64,000 bases of DNA from Nectonema munidae (taxonomy: Eukaryota > Nematomorpha > Nectonematoida > Nectonematidae): the NCBI GenBank assembly GCA_030549495.1, contig JAUIRK010000821.1, positions 1-64,000 of the forward strand, given 5' to 3'. This document shows positions 36,449 to 47,400 of the stretch, piece after piece (the stretch's first letter is position 1; each line of letters opens with the position of its first letter). The position numbers and the translations under genes are program-made. Below the pieces are notes generated by a model. The model saw only the letters and a program-made list of their open reading frames with translations, searched no databases and was not told the origin of the DNA.

Positions 36449-36790
36449 TCTATATAATAATAGGCTAGCGTATGTGTGTGTGTGTCTGTCGCTGGAAGCA
36501 TTCTAATTGGTTGAAATTATTTATGTTTTGTGTGTATTTTTATATGGTGTAATGAGCAAAAATACACAGAAAAGATACAACTATGATAAAAACAAATAAC
36601 TCACCACCACACAATTAGCAACTCAACAGACCATATAAAAAATACACACTTCCAAAGATTTCGAGAAACAAATACTCTACCAATGTTCCTATGTTTCGAG
36701 AAACAAACACTCTACCAAAGATCCTATGTTTGGGGCGCAGCAAGAAACACTGTTTTGAGCGAAGTGAGAAACGATCACGGGACCGGCTAG
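36449..36790 (+). mobile_element. Helitron/Helentron-like non-autonomous element
   Basis: About 342 bp beginning TCTATATAATAATAGGCTAG and ending GGGACCGGCTAG, directly followed by T. The left end sits in a TATATA tract and continues with a GTGTGTGTGTCTGTCGCTGG run. The right end is preceded by a short hairpin-capable stretch (GTGAGAAACGATCAC). TC at the left, CTAG with 3' T at the right, a subterminal hairpin and no terminal inverted repeats or duplication fit the Helitron group. An internal duplication of TTTCGAGAAACAAA...CTCTACCAA occurs at 36656 and 36696. Confidence 0.5.
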
Positions 36791-36796
36791 TATATA

Positions 36797-36860
36797 TATA
36801 ATAAAGTAAACTCCGTCTAAGTCGAATTGTTTGGGACCTGAAAAAACTTAGACTTACGCG
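36797..36860 (+). mobile_element. Possible Tigger-like MITE end
   Basis: The sequence AGTAAACTCCGTCTAAGTCG followed by a GGGACCTG run resembles the left end of Tigger-type elements. No matching right end was identified, so this is tentative. Confidence 0.25.
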
Positions 36861-37178
36861 AGGAGAAAAATATTAAATATGTAAATAGTATTTGCTTTAA
36901 TTTTTCTTTATACTTTTCCAAAAGAAAACTTTCGTATTAATTGGAAAAAAATTGCTAAATATTCAGGGGCAGTATATTTATCATCAAAAGAGTCATTTTT
37001 CTTCCTTATATTCTAATTTTATTAAGTTTTCTTAACAAATTTTTCTAAATTTTAAAATATATATGGTTTTCTCTCAGGAGCCATATCTTTTTTTGAATCT
37101 ATTTATCCAAAACACTGAAATTTTAGTTTAATAATAATAATAATCAAACTCTTTAAAAAAATTCTTTTATCTAAAACA

Positions 37179-37240
37179 GACGTGGGTAAAGTAGGGCCAA
37201 AAGAGGCCCACAAAGGATTTTTATTCAGCCCGCTAAAATG
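37179..37240 (+). mobile_element. Possible hAT end
   Basis: CAGACGTGGGTAAAGTAGGG followed by CCAAAAGAGGCCC resembles left ends of hAT elements. The other end is not found. Confidence 0.3.
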
Positions 37241-37358
37241 TGTTCCACGATACAATTAGAAAAATCAAGTTTCGTTGGCAGACTCTTATCCGAGGCGATG
37301 TGCGCTAAAATTGATTTTAAGAGGGGCTCACCACCACACCATTCCATAATATTATAGC

Positions 37359-37458
37359 AATGGTAGAAACAAATTAAAAAGACAGATGAAGGAGAGTGAA
37401 AATTCTAAATTCTAATTTAAAAAACATTTTGTTTTAAATTAAGATGAATAATCTTAAG
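37359..37458. repeat. Direct repeat of the ubiquilin 3' UTR segment, copy 1
   Basis: About 100 bp beginning CAATGGTAGAAACAAATTAA. It recurs nearly unchanged at 38130-38231, 773 bp away in the same orientation, where it forms most of the ubiquilin 3' UTR. It is not obviously part of a known transposon. Confidence 0.85.
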
Positions 37459-38119
37459 CTCCACTATAAGAAAGTATATACATTGATGTATTTCGAGTGA
37501 CAAAATCGAAGCCGATCTTATCGGCGGGCCTGGACACAGAAAAATTAAAATAAAAAATTTTCAACATATGCCCATGTTTCTACAAATATATATTTTTAAC
37601 TTCAATAAAAACATGTTCGAGTCTTTTCTTAAAGAAAACTTTAAATATTGGAGTTGGGAAAAAATGTGGATGATTATAAATTACAAATAGTAATTAACTA
37701 CCTGAATGCAACGTTATTCCAGCTCTATATTAGCTGCTCAAATAATATAGAGGGATTCATATAGCAAACTAAGAGAGCAACTGCACTATAAAGTGTCATG
37801 TGAAATTGTTTTTAGCATTCTAATTGGGGGAAGAAAGCGAGTTTTAAAGTAGGTTATGTCTTCTCAAAATAAAGATAACATTTTTATTGTATATAGGTAG
37901 TGTTTCGTAGATATTTATACCTAGAAAGTGAAAAGACTTTTTGCCACACGATTAAAATGTTTAAAACGCATGAAGTATGATGACTGCATAACGCAGACTC
38001 AGCACAACATAATGTATTTGAAAATAGAAAACAGTTTTTACTAAAGGGATAAGTCAAGTTATGCAACATTTGATAGAATACAAGTAAAAATACGAACTGT
38101 TAGAAGGAAATGACAAATA

Positions 38120-38125
38120 TTTATT
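38120..38125 (-). promoter_or_regulatory. Polyadenylation signal of ubiquilin
   Basis: TTTATT on the plus strand (AATAAA on the minus strand), about 140 bp after the ubiquilin stop. Confidence 0.5.
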
Positions 38126-38129
38126 ATAC

Positions 38130-38231
38130 CAATGGTAGAAACAAATTAAAAAGACAGATGAAGGAGAGTGAAAATTCTAAAATTCTAATTTAAAAAACAT
38201 TTTGTTATAAATTAAGATGAATAATCTTAAG
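38130..38231. repeat. Direct repeat, copy 2, within ubiquilin 3' UTR
   Basis: Nearly identical to 37359-37458 (a single inserted A and one or two substitutions). It lies between the ubiquilin stop codon (38265) and the likely polyadenylation signal (38120-38125). Confidence 0.85.
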
Positions 38232-38264
38232 AAACAAGCAAGCCTATGTTTTTCCATTAGTCGT

Positions 38265-38494
38265 TTAATCCATGTTGGAAGATTGGTTGATCAATAAATC
38301 AATTGCTCGATCAATATTTCCAGAGGTGGCAATCAAGGCTAAGCGAAAATGAAGAAACAATTAGATATGTGAAGATAACGTTTTGGGTGATCAATACCTT
38401 GTAAATTAGCTTCTTTGTTAACGAAACCCATAGTTGCAAGTTGCTCCAACTGAGTTCTGAATCTTTCCTCTTGATTTGCATCACGATTGGTCTG
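38265..38494 (-). CDS. UBQLN: Ubiquilin exons 13-14 seen: UBA domain
   Basis: Exon 38398-38494 encodes [20 protein letters not shown] and [12 protein letters not shown]. Exon 38265-38338 encodes [20 protein letters not shown] followed by SNMD and the stop TAA. Together they form a complete three-helix UBA domain with the MGF ubiquitin-contact loop and the LL helix 3 pattern. The acceptor before 38494 is a tandem NAGNAG (CACAGCAG), so one glutamine may be included or skipped. Confidence 0.95.
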
Positions 38495-41400
38495 CTGTGA
38501 AGAGAAAATATTGGAGTATTATGCCTACGACCTGATTAGCTCTCACACTGACCATGATTACCCCTCATACGGACTCGATCCAATTTCCACCCACTAGTAT
38601 AATATTTTACAGAATGCAAAAAAGAAAGTCCAAATATCTTTCCAATAATTTATTAACCACGGACGCACATTTTGAAATTATTGGTAAGTAGTGAGGGGAG
38701 TAATTTTTTCAAATTTAATTTACTCTAGAACAGGGGTCCCGCGGGCCAACTGCGGCCCTCAGAATAGTATTATGTGGCCCTCAACTTCAATCGAAATTTT
38801 AAGTGTCAGTGTGATTCGGAAAACCTAAAAATGCTGACGGCTTCATTATTATCGATAATTTTTATAAAGCTGCAAACCCTAATTGCATTGTAATTTGTAA
38901 ACCTGTTAGCAGACTAATATTAGTCCAGGTGAGTCTTCTTATGCTTAACTTACTTATTTTTCAAATATAATGTGTTCATTTTAACGAACGAAAAATTTTT
39001 TGCATGAAAAATTTTGTGGTTGCATAGGCGTTCGGTTAGAGCACAGGTCCTTGAATCTGGTGTCTCCGATTCGAGTCTGGCCTCTGCTGAAAACTCATAG
39101 CTCGATGTTAGCGGTACTTAGAGCCTGATCGATGAAAACACCACACCAGCTTTAACAAATTAGTTTTAATTTTACTATTTCCAATTTATTAATATGACTG
39201 AAAAACTTTTTATTTAAAGCCTGATTATTTTGTTTTAAGATTTTAGCTTGAAATTTTAGATTTTACTTTTTAAGTTTCAAAATTATAAAATTAATTATTT
39301 ATTTTATTATATATATAGTAATAATTTAATCTTGAAATAATTTTTAAATAAAACTGCAATATTTTTTATGCATTTTTAAAATTAATTCAATACTCATTAT
39401 ACTATACTGTAAATTTGAGCTATGTTTCCGTGTAAACTCTCATTATAAATGTAAAATTTATGCTTTAATCAATTCTTTTATTTCTATAATAATGAACTTG
39501 TTTTTTTAGTTAATTTGGAGTTTGGATTATGTCTTTTCCAAACAGTCAAACAAAAAGAAAAATTGACGTTGAACACAGAAAATTTCAACAGAAATGGAAA
39601 ATTGAATATTTTTTCATTGAGCAGAGGGGCAATCCAACCTGTCTCATATGTACGGAAAAACTTGCTTTGGTCAAAGAATATAATGTCAAACGCCATTACT
39701 TCACTAGACATGCTGAAGTGTATGAAAAATTTAAAGGAATTGAACGAGAAGACAAAGTGGCCACTCTTAAAACAAATTTACTTAAGCAACAAAAATTTTT
39801 CACAAACGCAGGCAAAGAGAGTGCTGCAGCAGTTGAAGTGCTAGCTATGTAGTCAGTGAAATGATTGCAAAAACAGAAAAGTCTTTTAAAGATGGTGAAT
39901 TTATAAAAGAATGTATGTTACAAGCAGCTAGTATAGTCTGTCGAGAAAAAAAGAGTCAGTTTACCAACATAAGTCTTTCAGCCAACACAGTAGCACAGCG
40001 AATTTGTGACATGTCATATGACATATATAGGCAACTTTTAGAAAAGGCAAAACTTTTCAGTGCATATTCAATTGTTCTTGATGAGAGTACAGATATCACT
40101 GACACTGCACAACTCGCAATCTGGATCCGTGGTGTTGATGACAACTTTGAACTTACGCAAGAGTTGCTTGCAGTGAAATCAATGCACGGGCAGACTACTT
40201 CTCAAGAGATATTCTGCCAGCTTTGTAATGTTATTATGGACTCGGGATTATCATTGAAGAAGTTTACTGGAATAACAACCGATGGAGCACCATCAATGAC
40301 AGGAAAGAAAAATAGACTCGTAGGGCTTCTTCAAAAAAAATTAGAAGAAGAGGGTGCAAAAAAGGCAATTGCTTTGCATTGCATTATTCATCAACAGGCG
40401 CTTTGTAGTAGGTGTTTAAAGTTTAATCGCGTTATGTCTGTTGTTGTGAAATGTATCAACTATATCAGATCTAGAGGTTTAAGCACCGACAGTTTTGCAC
40501 ATTTTTGAAAGAAATAGAACCAGAATATAAGGACATACTTTACTTTACTGAAATACGTTGGATCAGTAGAGGAACTACTCTCAAGAGATTTTTTGAGTTA
40601 CGAGCCGAAATAAAAACTTTTATGGAGAAAAATGGAAAACCTGTTTCTGTGCTAAATGATCCAAAATGGCTTATGGACTTAGCTTTTCTTGTCGACATCA
40701 CTCAAGAACTTAACTCGTTAAATAAAAAATTACAAGCTCAAGGACAACTTATCAGTGCTTGCTATGACATTGTAAAAACTTTTTCTACAAGACTTATGTT
40801 ATGGAGAGTACAACTGTTTAACAAAAATACTTTTTATTTTCCAGCATGCAAAGAACTCATGAATACAGGTATGGAATTTAATTGTGAGAAATATGTTAAT
40901 GCTATTATGAGTCTTCAGGAAGAATTTGAGCATAGATTTGATGACTTTAAATCACACATTTTGCTTTTTCAATTTTTTTCAGATCCTTTTTCTTTTGATG
41001 TTCATGACGCTCCTTCCGAGCTTCAACTTCAGCTAATAGACCTGCAATGTAACCCTGAGCGTGAACCTAAGTTTAGAAAAGTGAATGGGGAGGTAGACAT
41101 TCTTAGAGAATTTTTAAGAAATTTGCCTCCAATCTTTCCTGAGATTTCAAAGATGTTTAAAGGGTGTATGTGTCTTTTTGGAAGTACATATGTGTGTGAA
41201 AAACTATTTTCCACGTTGAACTTGACCAAGTCAAAATATAGATCAAGAGTAACGGATGATCATCTTCAAGCTCTTTTGAGAGTCTCATTGGCTTCTTCTC
41301 TCAAGCCGAATATTTCACGTATGTGCAAAAGTAAGCGCAACCAGATCTCAAGCATCTCTAATTGTAGTTAATCACTTCAAAAATGTGTGTTTTTTCAATG

Positions 41401-44400
41401 TAATTAATAAAGATATAAAATATTATACAGTTTTACTTTTTAATGAAAAAATTATTTTTACGGCCTTATTTTTCTTCTGATGGCCCCTATCTACTTTGAG
41501 TTTGAGACCCCTGCTCTAGAAATAATACATAAGGAACGTGTAAATTCCCATTTTGCTGGTAGATGGGGTGTACGTTATTTCAAAAAATGGAGCATAAAAT
41601 GAAGAGGTGAATTTTTGGAAAAATAGTCGTTGGAAACATTTGTGTGCTGAAATACTTCAACTTCAATCTAAATGCACTATGCACCATGGATTGACCACCA
41701 ATGTACTAGAATCTAAACAAATGAAGGTTTTATACCAGGATTCTAAAAATGATCTTTTAAAATGTTAAGCAACGAAATTTGAAACAAAGAATCCTCCTAT
41801 ATAATCTTCATATTCTACCTACACACATATTCAGTTAGTAAATTGTTTGAGAATATGTTTAGGACATAGGTGAATTTAAATTTGGCCGTTTTTTGAAGGT
41901 TTAAAATTTTTGGAAGAAAAAATCTAACAAACCTTAAATTTATATTAATTAGCTAGCCATTCCATTCCCTAAGTTAGTTATATTAATTAGCTAGCCATTC
42001 CTAAGCTATAGCTCAAATTTGCATTATTATATAGATGACGTGAAGATTAATGAAAAAAATAGATTTTAAATATTAATTCTAAGACCTAACCTTAAAACAA
42101 GAAAAGTTTGTCTAAAGTCTTTTAAATTCCTATAAAAAAGATATATAATTGAGAAAATTGAAAATTATTTGGAAGTGGGGGATGCGAAATGATTTTATGT
42201 CCCTTTGAAATCACATTGGGGTGAGGGCAGGGCAGGGCAGGGCGTCGCCCTCCTCCCGTATGCGCGACCCTGGTATAAAGAATTAAAAAATAGGTATTTT
42301 ACTTGCAATAGTATAGATGGATAGATACCTGTGTTTGCATACTAGCATTGGAAAGCATTTGAAGCATCTGCGTCATGAAGCTAGTCATTTGATTCATTCT
42401 TTCGGGATTAATATTATCAGTATCATTCTTTTCATCCTTGCCTTCTTCTGAGGGCACTGCTTCTTCTTTAATGTCTTTTTCTCTTTTGTCATCAGTGTAC
42501 ATGACGTCACTTTCTTCAGTTACTACTTTCTCCTCGACTTCTTCAGCCCCACTTTCCCTTTTCTCTCCTTCCAACAACGTGATTTCTTCTCTTTCCTTTT
42601 CTTCGGCGAGAGGAGATAAAGACGGAGCACAACTCTTGCTAGCACTTTCCTTACCAACTTCTGCAGTGTGCTCGTTGAACATTGAAGACAACCTTAAAAA
42701 GAAATTTAACCAATTTATTAGGTTATCAAAACTTGGGAACTTCTTAGCATAAAACCTCACAATATCGAAAAAACTGCCTTTTTCCATGACAAAAAAAGTT
42801 TTGTGATACAACATGCAAATTTAATTCATTTCGTTATAAGTGCCATGTAATTTCACGAAATATCTGTCCATTAAAGAAATTGCAGATTCCCTATAGTTAA
42901 TACAGATAAAGGAATGAAAATTTAAGTATTGAGTCGAAAAAACTAGCTTTGTCATGAATCAATATTTTGTTTGATATGACTAGGAAGGTATATCCCTAGA
43001 AATAACAATTGCCACTTGTACCAGTTTGATTGACAATACTTTTGATACAGATAACGATTGTAATTTGTACCAGTACAACTACAAAACTCCCAGATCTTCA
43101 CTTTCAGCACGATTATATATACAGTCATGTCTCGTTTATGTATTCTCCGTTAAAAGGATTCCGCAACACGATGTCAGGCTATTTCCATTTTTTATTCATT
43201 AAACCGGCCATTAAACAAAGCAGATTGCCTAGCAGTAGAATAAGTGTCTCTGTTAATAGATCCTTCGTCCAATCGATGATTAATCTGAGTTAGAAGTCGA
43301 CCTCGAGGAAGAAATCTATTCAACGCCCAGTTCACATGATTAATTACTGTTGAGGATGCCCACCAATTCTTAAGTCAGCCTGCATTAGCGCAATCTTTTG
43401 TTACCAATTCTCTTTAAGTTTAGGTAAAAAATTCAGCCGAAAGATTCCGGTTTAGTGGTAGTTAATCTATGCCACATAAATCCTGTTGATGCTGAAATAT
43501 TAAACTTTAGTTTTCATAACAAATTTGACTCGAAAACAATATGACATTTTACAATTTAATTTGTGTAAAATGTTCAACATGCACCACACTGATAAAAATC
43601 ACTCATTCACCAATACTAACAACATACAAACACGCAAGTTATGATCATCAGAGAGGAAAGCGGTATTATAACTCAAGTTTTACTATTTGTTTAACTAAAA
43701 ATGAAATCGCATTAATAAATTCAAAATTTTGGAGTAGTCAACTTTATCTCAAAAATTGATTTCAAATTATTTCTAAGTTTTATCATTCTGAGTGTTTGAG
43801 AAGTTGGGTCTTTTCTAAAAACAAAGAACTTTATTTTGAATTTACTGGAGATAACTTATGGCGGAGCCAACAAGATCAAGAATTTTTAATTGCATCTACA
43901 TGCAGGATAGACAAATTTTCATGTCCCGATAAAACGCATCAGGGTAATACCCAATCTGAAAAAACACGATTTTTTTAAAAAGCTTTATATCTTAAAAATC
44001 AGGGTTTCGGAGGAAAAAAAAAATCTAGAAGAAATATTTTAGTGGCTGGCTCCGGCTCGTTCAATTTTTTTAAATTATAATTAAAGATATTTTAGTTTTG
44101 TTTTTTGGCCAATAGCTATAAAAATATTGCCGGGAGCGATATAGGAGTAATATTTTTAGTGTTTCCGAATCATGTTACATGCATGCAAAATTCTTTAGCT
44201 CGATCGACCCCGGCTGAAAAGGTGCAATAGAAAGTCTGAAGAATCATTTTTCCTTCTTTTTTTTATTGATAACCAAAAATTTGAATTTGCTACGGCACAG
44301 CTTTTCTAATTGGATCTTTAAGGTTTTATCAGTTCCCTGCTCAATTGCAAATCATAAATTCGGCATTTTTGGAACACATCGAGAAATAATCAGTTTTTGA

Positions 44401-47400
44401 ATAATTGAATTTATATTTCTTGAATTTCTTTAAACTTTAAATTTAAAACACTTTAAATTTCTTGAATGCTCTTCTTAACCCAAATCATCCCACTGTCAGT
44501 TTAAACTTACATTGAAAATTGCTTATGTTTTAAAAGTATAGCAAAAAAAAAAATTATTTCTGATTTTTTGTACAGTATAAAAATCAAATAATTTTTTTAT
44601 ACTAAGTTTCTGTTTTATTTATCAAAATTTTATTGAAAATTTCTGTTTTCATTTCTAAAAGAAAATTTATCTGAGTTTAAGAGTAAAAACTAAAATTTTA
44701 AATTAGAAAATAAAATTTTTCAAACTAAAACTTTTTAAAAACTTAATTAAAAGTATTTTAATACTTTTAAAGACATAAATTTAGAAATTTACAATTTTTT
44801 TCAAATAGTTTTACTTTTTTTTATTATGTAAGTTTAAACTGACAATGGGATAAAATATTTACGTGTTTATAAGAAAGTCCTTGATGTAATATTTTATTTT
44901 ATTTTTTTAGTTTTAATTTGTCTTTATTTTAAAATGGCTGAGGATACTCTTTGCAATGTTCTTGATACATTAGAAGAAGCTATAAATGAAGGTTCTGAGT
45001 TTTTTACAGCTTCTAAAATCTATATTGAACCTCCAATGAATACAAATGTAGACATTAGCGATGTTGATTCAGGTGAAGATGAAAAAGAAAATATCAATAA
45101 TTTAAATAAGAACCAGCTTTTAGCCTTTACATCCTTACAAGTGCATTCTTTTGATAAAGATGAAAAAAAAGCAAAATGCAGGCCAACAAAAAGAAAACTT
45201 AGAGAAACGAAGCAATTTATTTGGGAGAAGAAAGACAAAAAACCAGAAACATATTTAAATTTATTGATGAAAGTGACATTGAATTGGACACTTTTGATTC
45301 TCCATTTTTTACAGATTTTTTACAAATGAACTTCTTGAACAAATTTGTAAAGAAACTAACAAATATGCATACAAGAAAGGTAATCACAGCTTTATCTTAG
45401 ATATTAAAAAATGTAGGTCTTTTTTGGCAGTTTTATTGATAAGTGGCTATGTTTCTCTTCCAAGAAAAAAAATGTTTTGGGAAAACTCAAAGGACATAGA
45501 TATTTCTTCAATTTCATCCTTACTTTCTAGAAACGAGTTTGATAGTATCATGATGTATTTGCATTTTGTTGATAATGAAAAGATTGATGCATCTGATAAA
45601 TTTGCAAAAGTTCGTCCTTTAATTGATTATATAAATGAAAAATGTTTGGATAATTTTCATAAGCAAATAGATGAAGCAATGGTCCCGTATTTTGGAAGGC
45701 ATTCATGTAAGCAGTATATAAAAAACAAGCCTATAAAGTTTGGCTACAAGTTTTGGGTGTGCTCAACGAGATATGGATATGCTATTCAGTTCTCTCCATA
45801 TAGTGGTAAAAACGAAGCAATTTATGATTGTGAATTGGGACTTGGAGGTTCAGTCGTTAAAAATTTCGCCGAAATTCTCGATTCAAATAAAAGTTTTCAT
45901 TATCATATTACAGCCGACAATTTTTTCTCCAGCATTCCTTTAGTAGAAAGCTTGCATCAAAAAAATTTTAATTATACAGGAACTTTACGAATGAATAGAA
46001 CAAAAAATGCTCCACTTATAAATGAAAAATCAATGATGAAATTACCAAGAGGTTCTACTGACGTTGTGGTTGATGATAAGAATAAATTTGCAATAGTCAG
46101 ATGGAGAGATAACAAAGTAATTACATTTATTTCATCATTTTATGGTAGAAATTCAGTCAGTTCATGTAAAAGATACTGCCGAAAAACAAAGAAGTTTATC
46201 CAAGTTGAAAGACCCCAAATTTTAGAACAGTATAACGCAAATATGGGAGGTGTCGATAGACTTGATCAAAACATTTCATATTATATGATCAATCTAAGGA
46301 ACAAAAAATGGTATTGGCCTGTTTTTCTATTTGTTGATTTAGCTGTAAATAATGCTTTTCAAATATACAGATATCAAAGAAAAATGTTTAAAGAACAACC
46401 TTTAGATTTACTATCCTTTAGAAGAAATATAGTAAATTATTATATTGCTCAATATTCGAAACCAAAAATTTTAATAACTCCTTCAAAAAACAAAGAACTT
46501 TTTTTATCCAGTGAAGAGTCAAGATTAGATAGTTTTGATCACTGGATTATAAAAGGTAAGCAAAGAAGATGCGCAATGAAGTGCGGCGGAACAACGCTGT
46601 ATTCTTGTTCAAAGTGTAACGTCGCATTACATCCTGATTGTTTTACTACATATCACAAAACAATATAATTTTTAAAATAAATATTTATGTTTTTGTATGT
46701 ATACATTTTTTTTGTAAAATTGCTGAAACTAGAAGGGTCTGAAATTTAATAATGGTTGATTTTAGCGAAATATAATAAAATTAATTAAAGAATAAAGTTT
46801 TATGATTGACGATCAAATAAATATTTCTCTTGAACTACCTAACTTTGTTTAATCTTGAAATAATAAATATGAATACTTTCGTTCCCATTGTCAGTTTAAA
46901 CTTACAAAACATTTTTTGCTTATAAAAACAAATTGATTTATTTTTTTTCTAAATATTTTTGTTTTCATGTTATTTGGAGGCTATTTATCATAAAAAATTA
47001 TACTATTTTCAAAAATTTTTTATTGGGTTAATATGGGTTTTAAACTGCTGCAATATTTCAATTGTTCATTTTTTCAACTACAGTAATATTTTTTAAGTAT
47101 TTTGTTATAATGCGTCATTTTAACATTATATTTGCAAAAAGAAGAGATCTTTTAAACGTATGGTTAGAAAATGTCATTTTTTAAATAAATGGAAACTTTT
47201 TAATTTTGTTGGCTCAATTATTAGCTAGAGTAAATTATCTAACCTTAACCACAAGCCTAAAAATCCTTTATTTTTTATGCAAATATATTTTTAAAATGGC
47301 AATATCTAAACCTAACAATAAGCCTATAAAATCCCTCATTTTTAATAGGGTTTGATTATAAAATATACTATAATTTTTATAGAGATCATTAAAAATTTCT

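Larger units (their letters stand above)
38731..41513 (+). mobile_element. hAT element, nearly whole, in a ubiquilin intron
   Basis: A 2783-bp hAT. Ends are CAGGGGTCCC at the left and CAGGGGTCTC at the right (read inwards), with perfect 8-bp target duplications CTCTAGAA at 38723-38730 and 41514-41521. The transposase covers 39529-41371 in the plus orientation, opposite to ubiquilin. Subterminal GGGCCAACTGCGGCCCTC and GATGGCCCCTA motifs are typical of the family. Two single-base frameshifts are the only breaks seen in the coding part, so it is young. Confidence 0.93.

Noticed and set aside
42438-42752. Plus-strand 104-residue serine-rich frame
   Set aside because: It is the complement of the acidic ubiquilin exon, whose splice borders and phases fit the minus strand.
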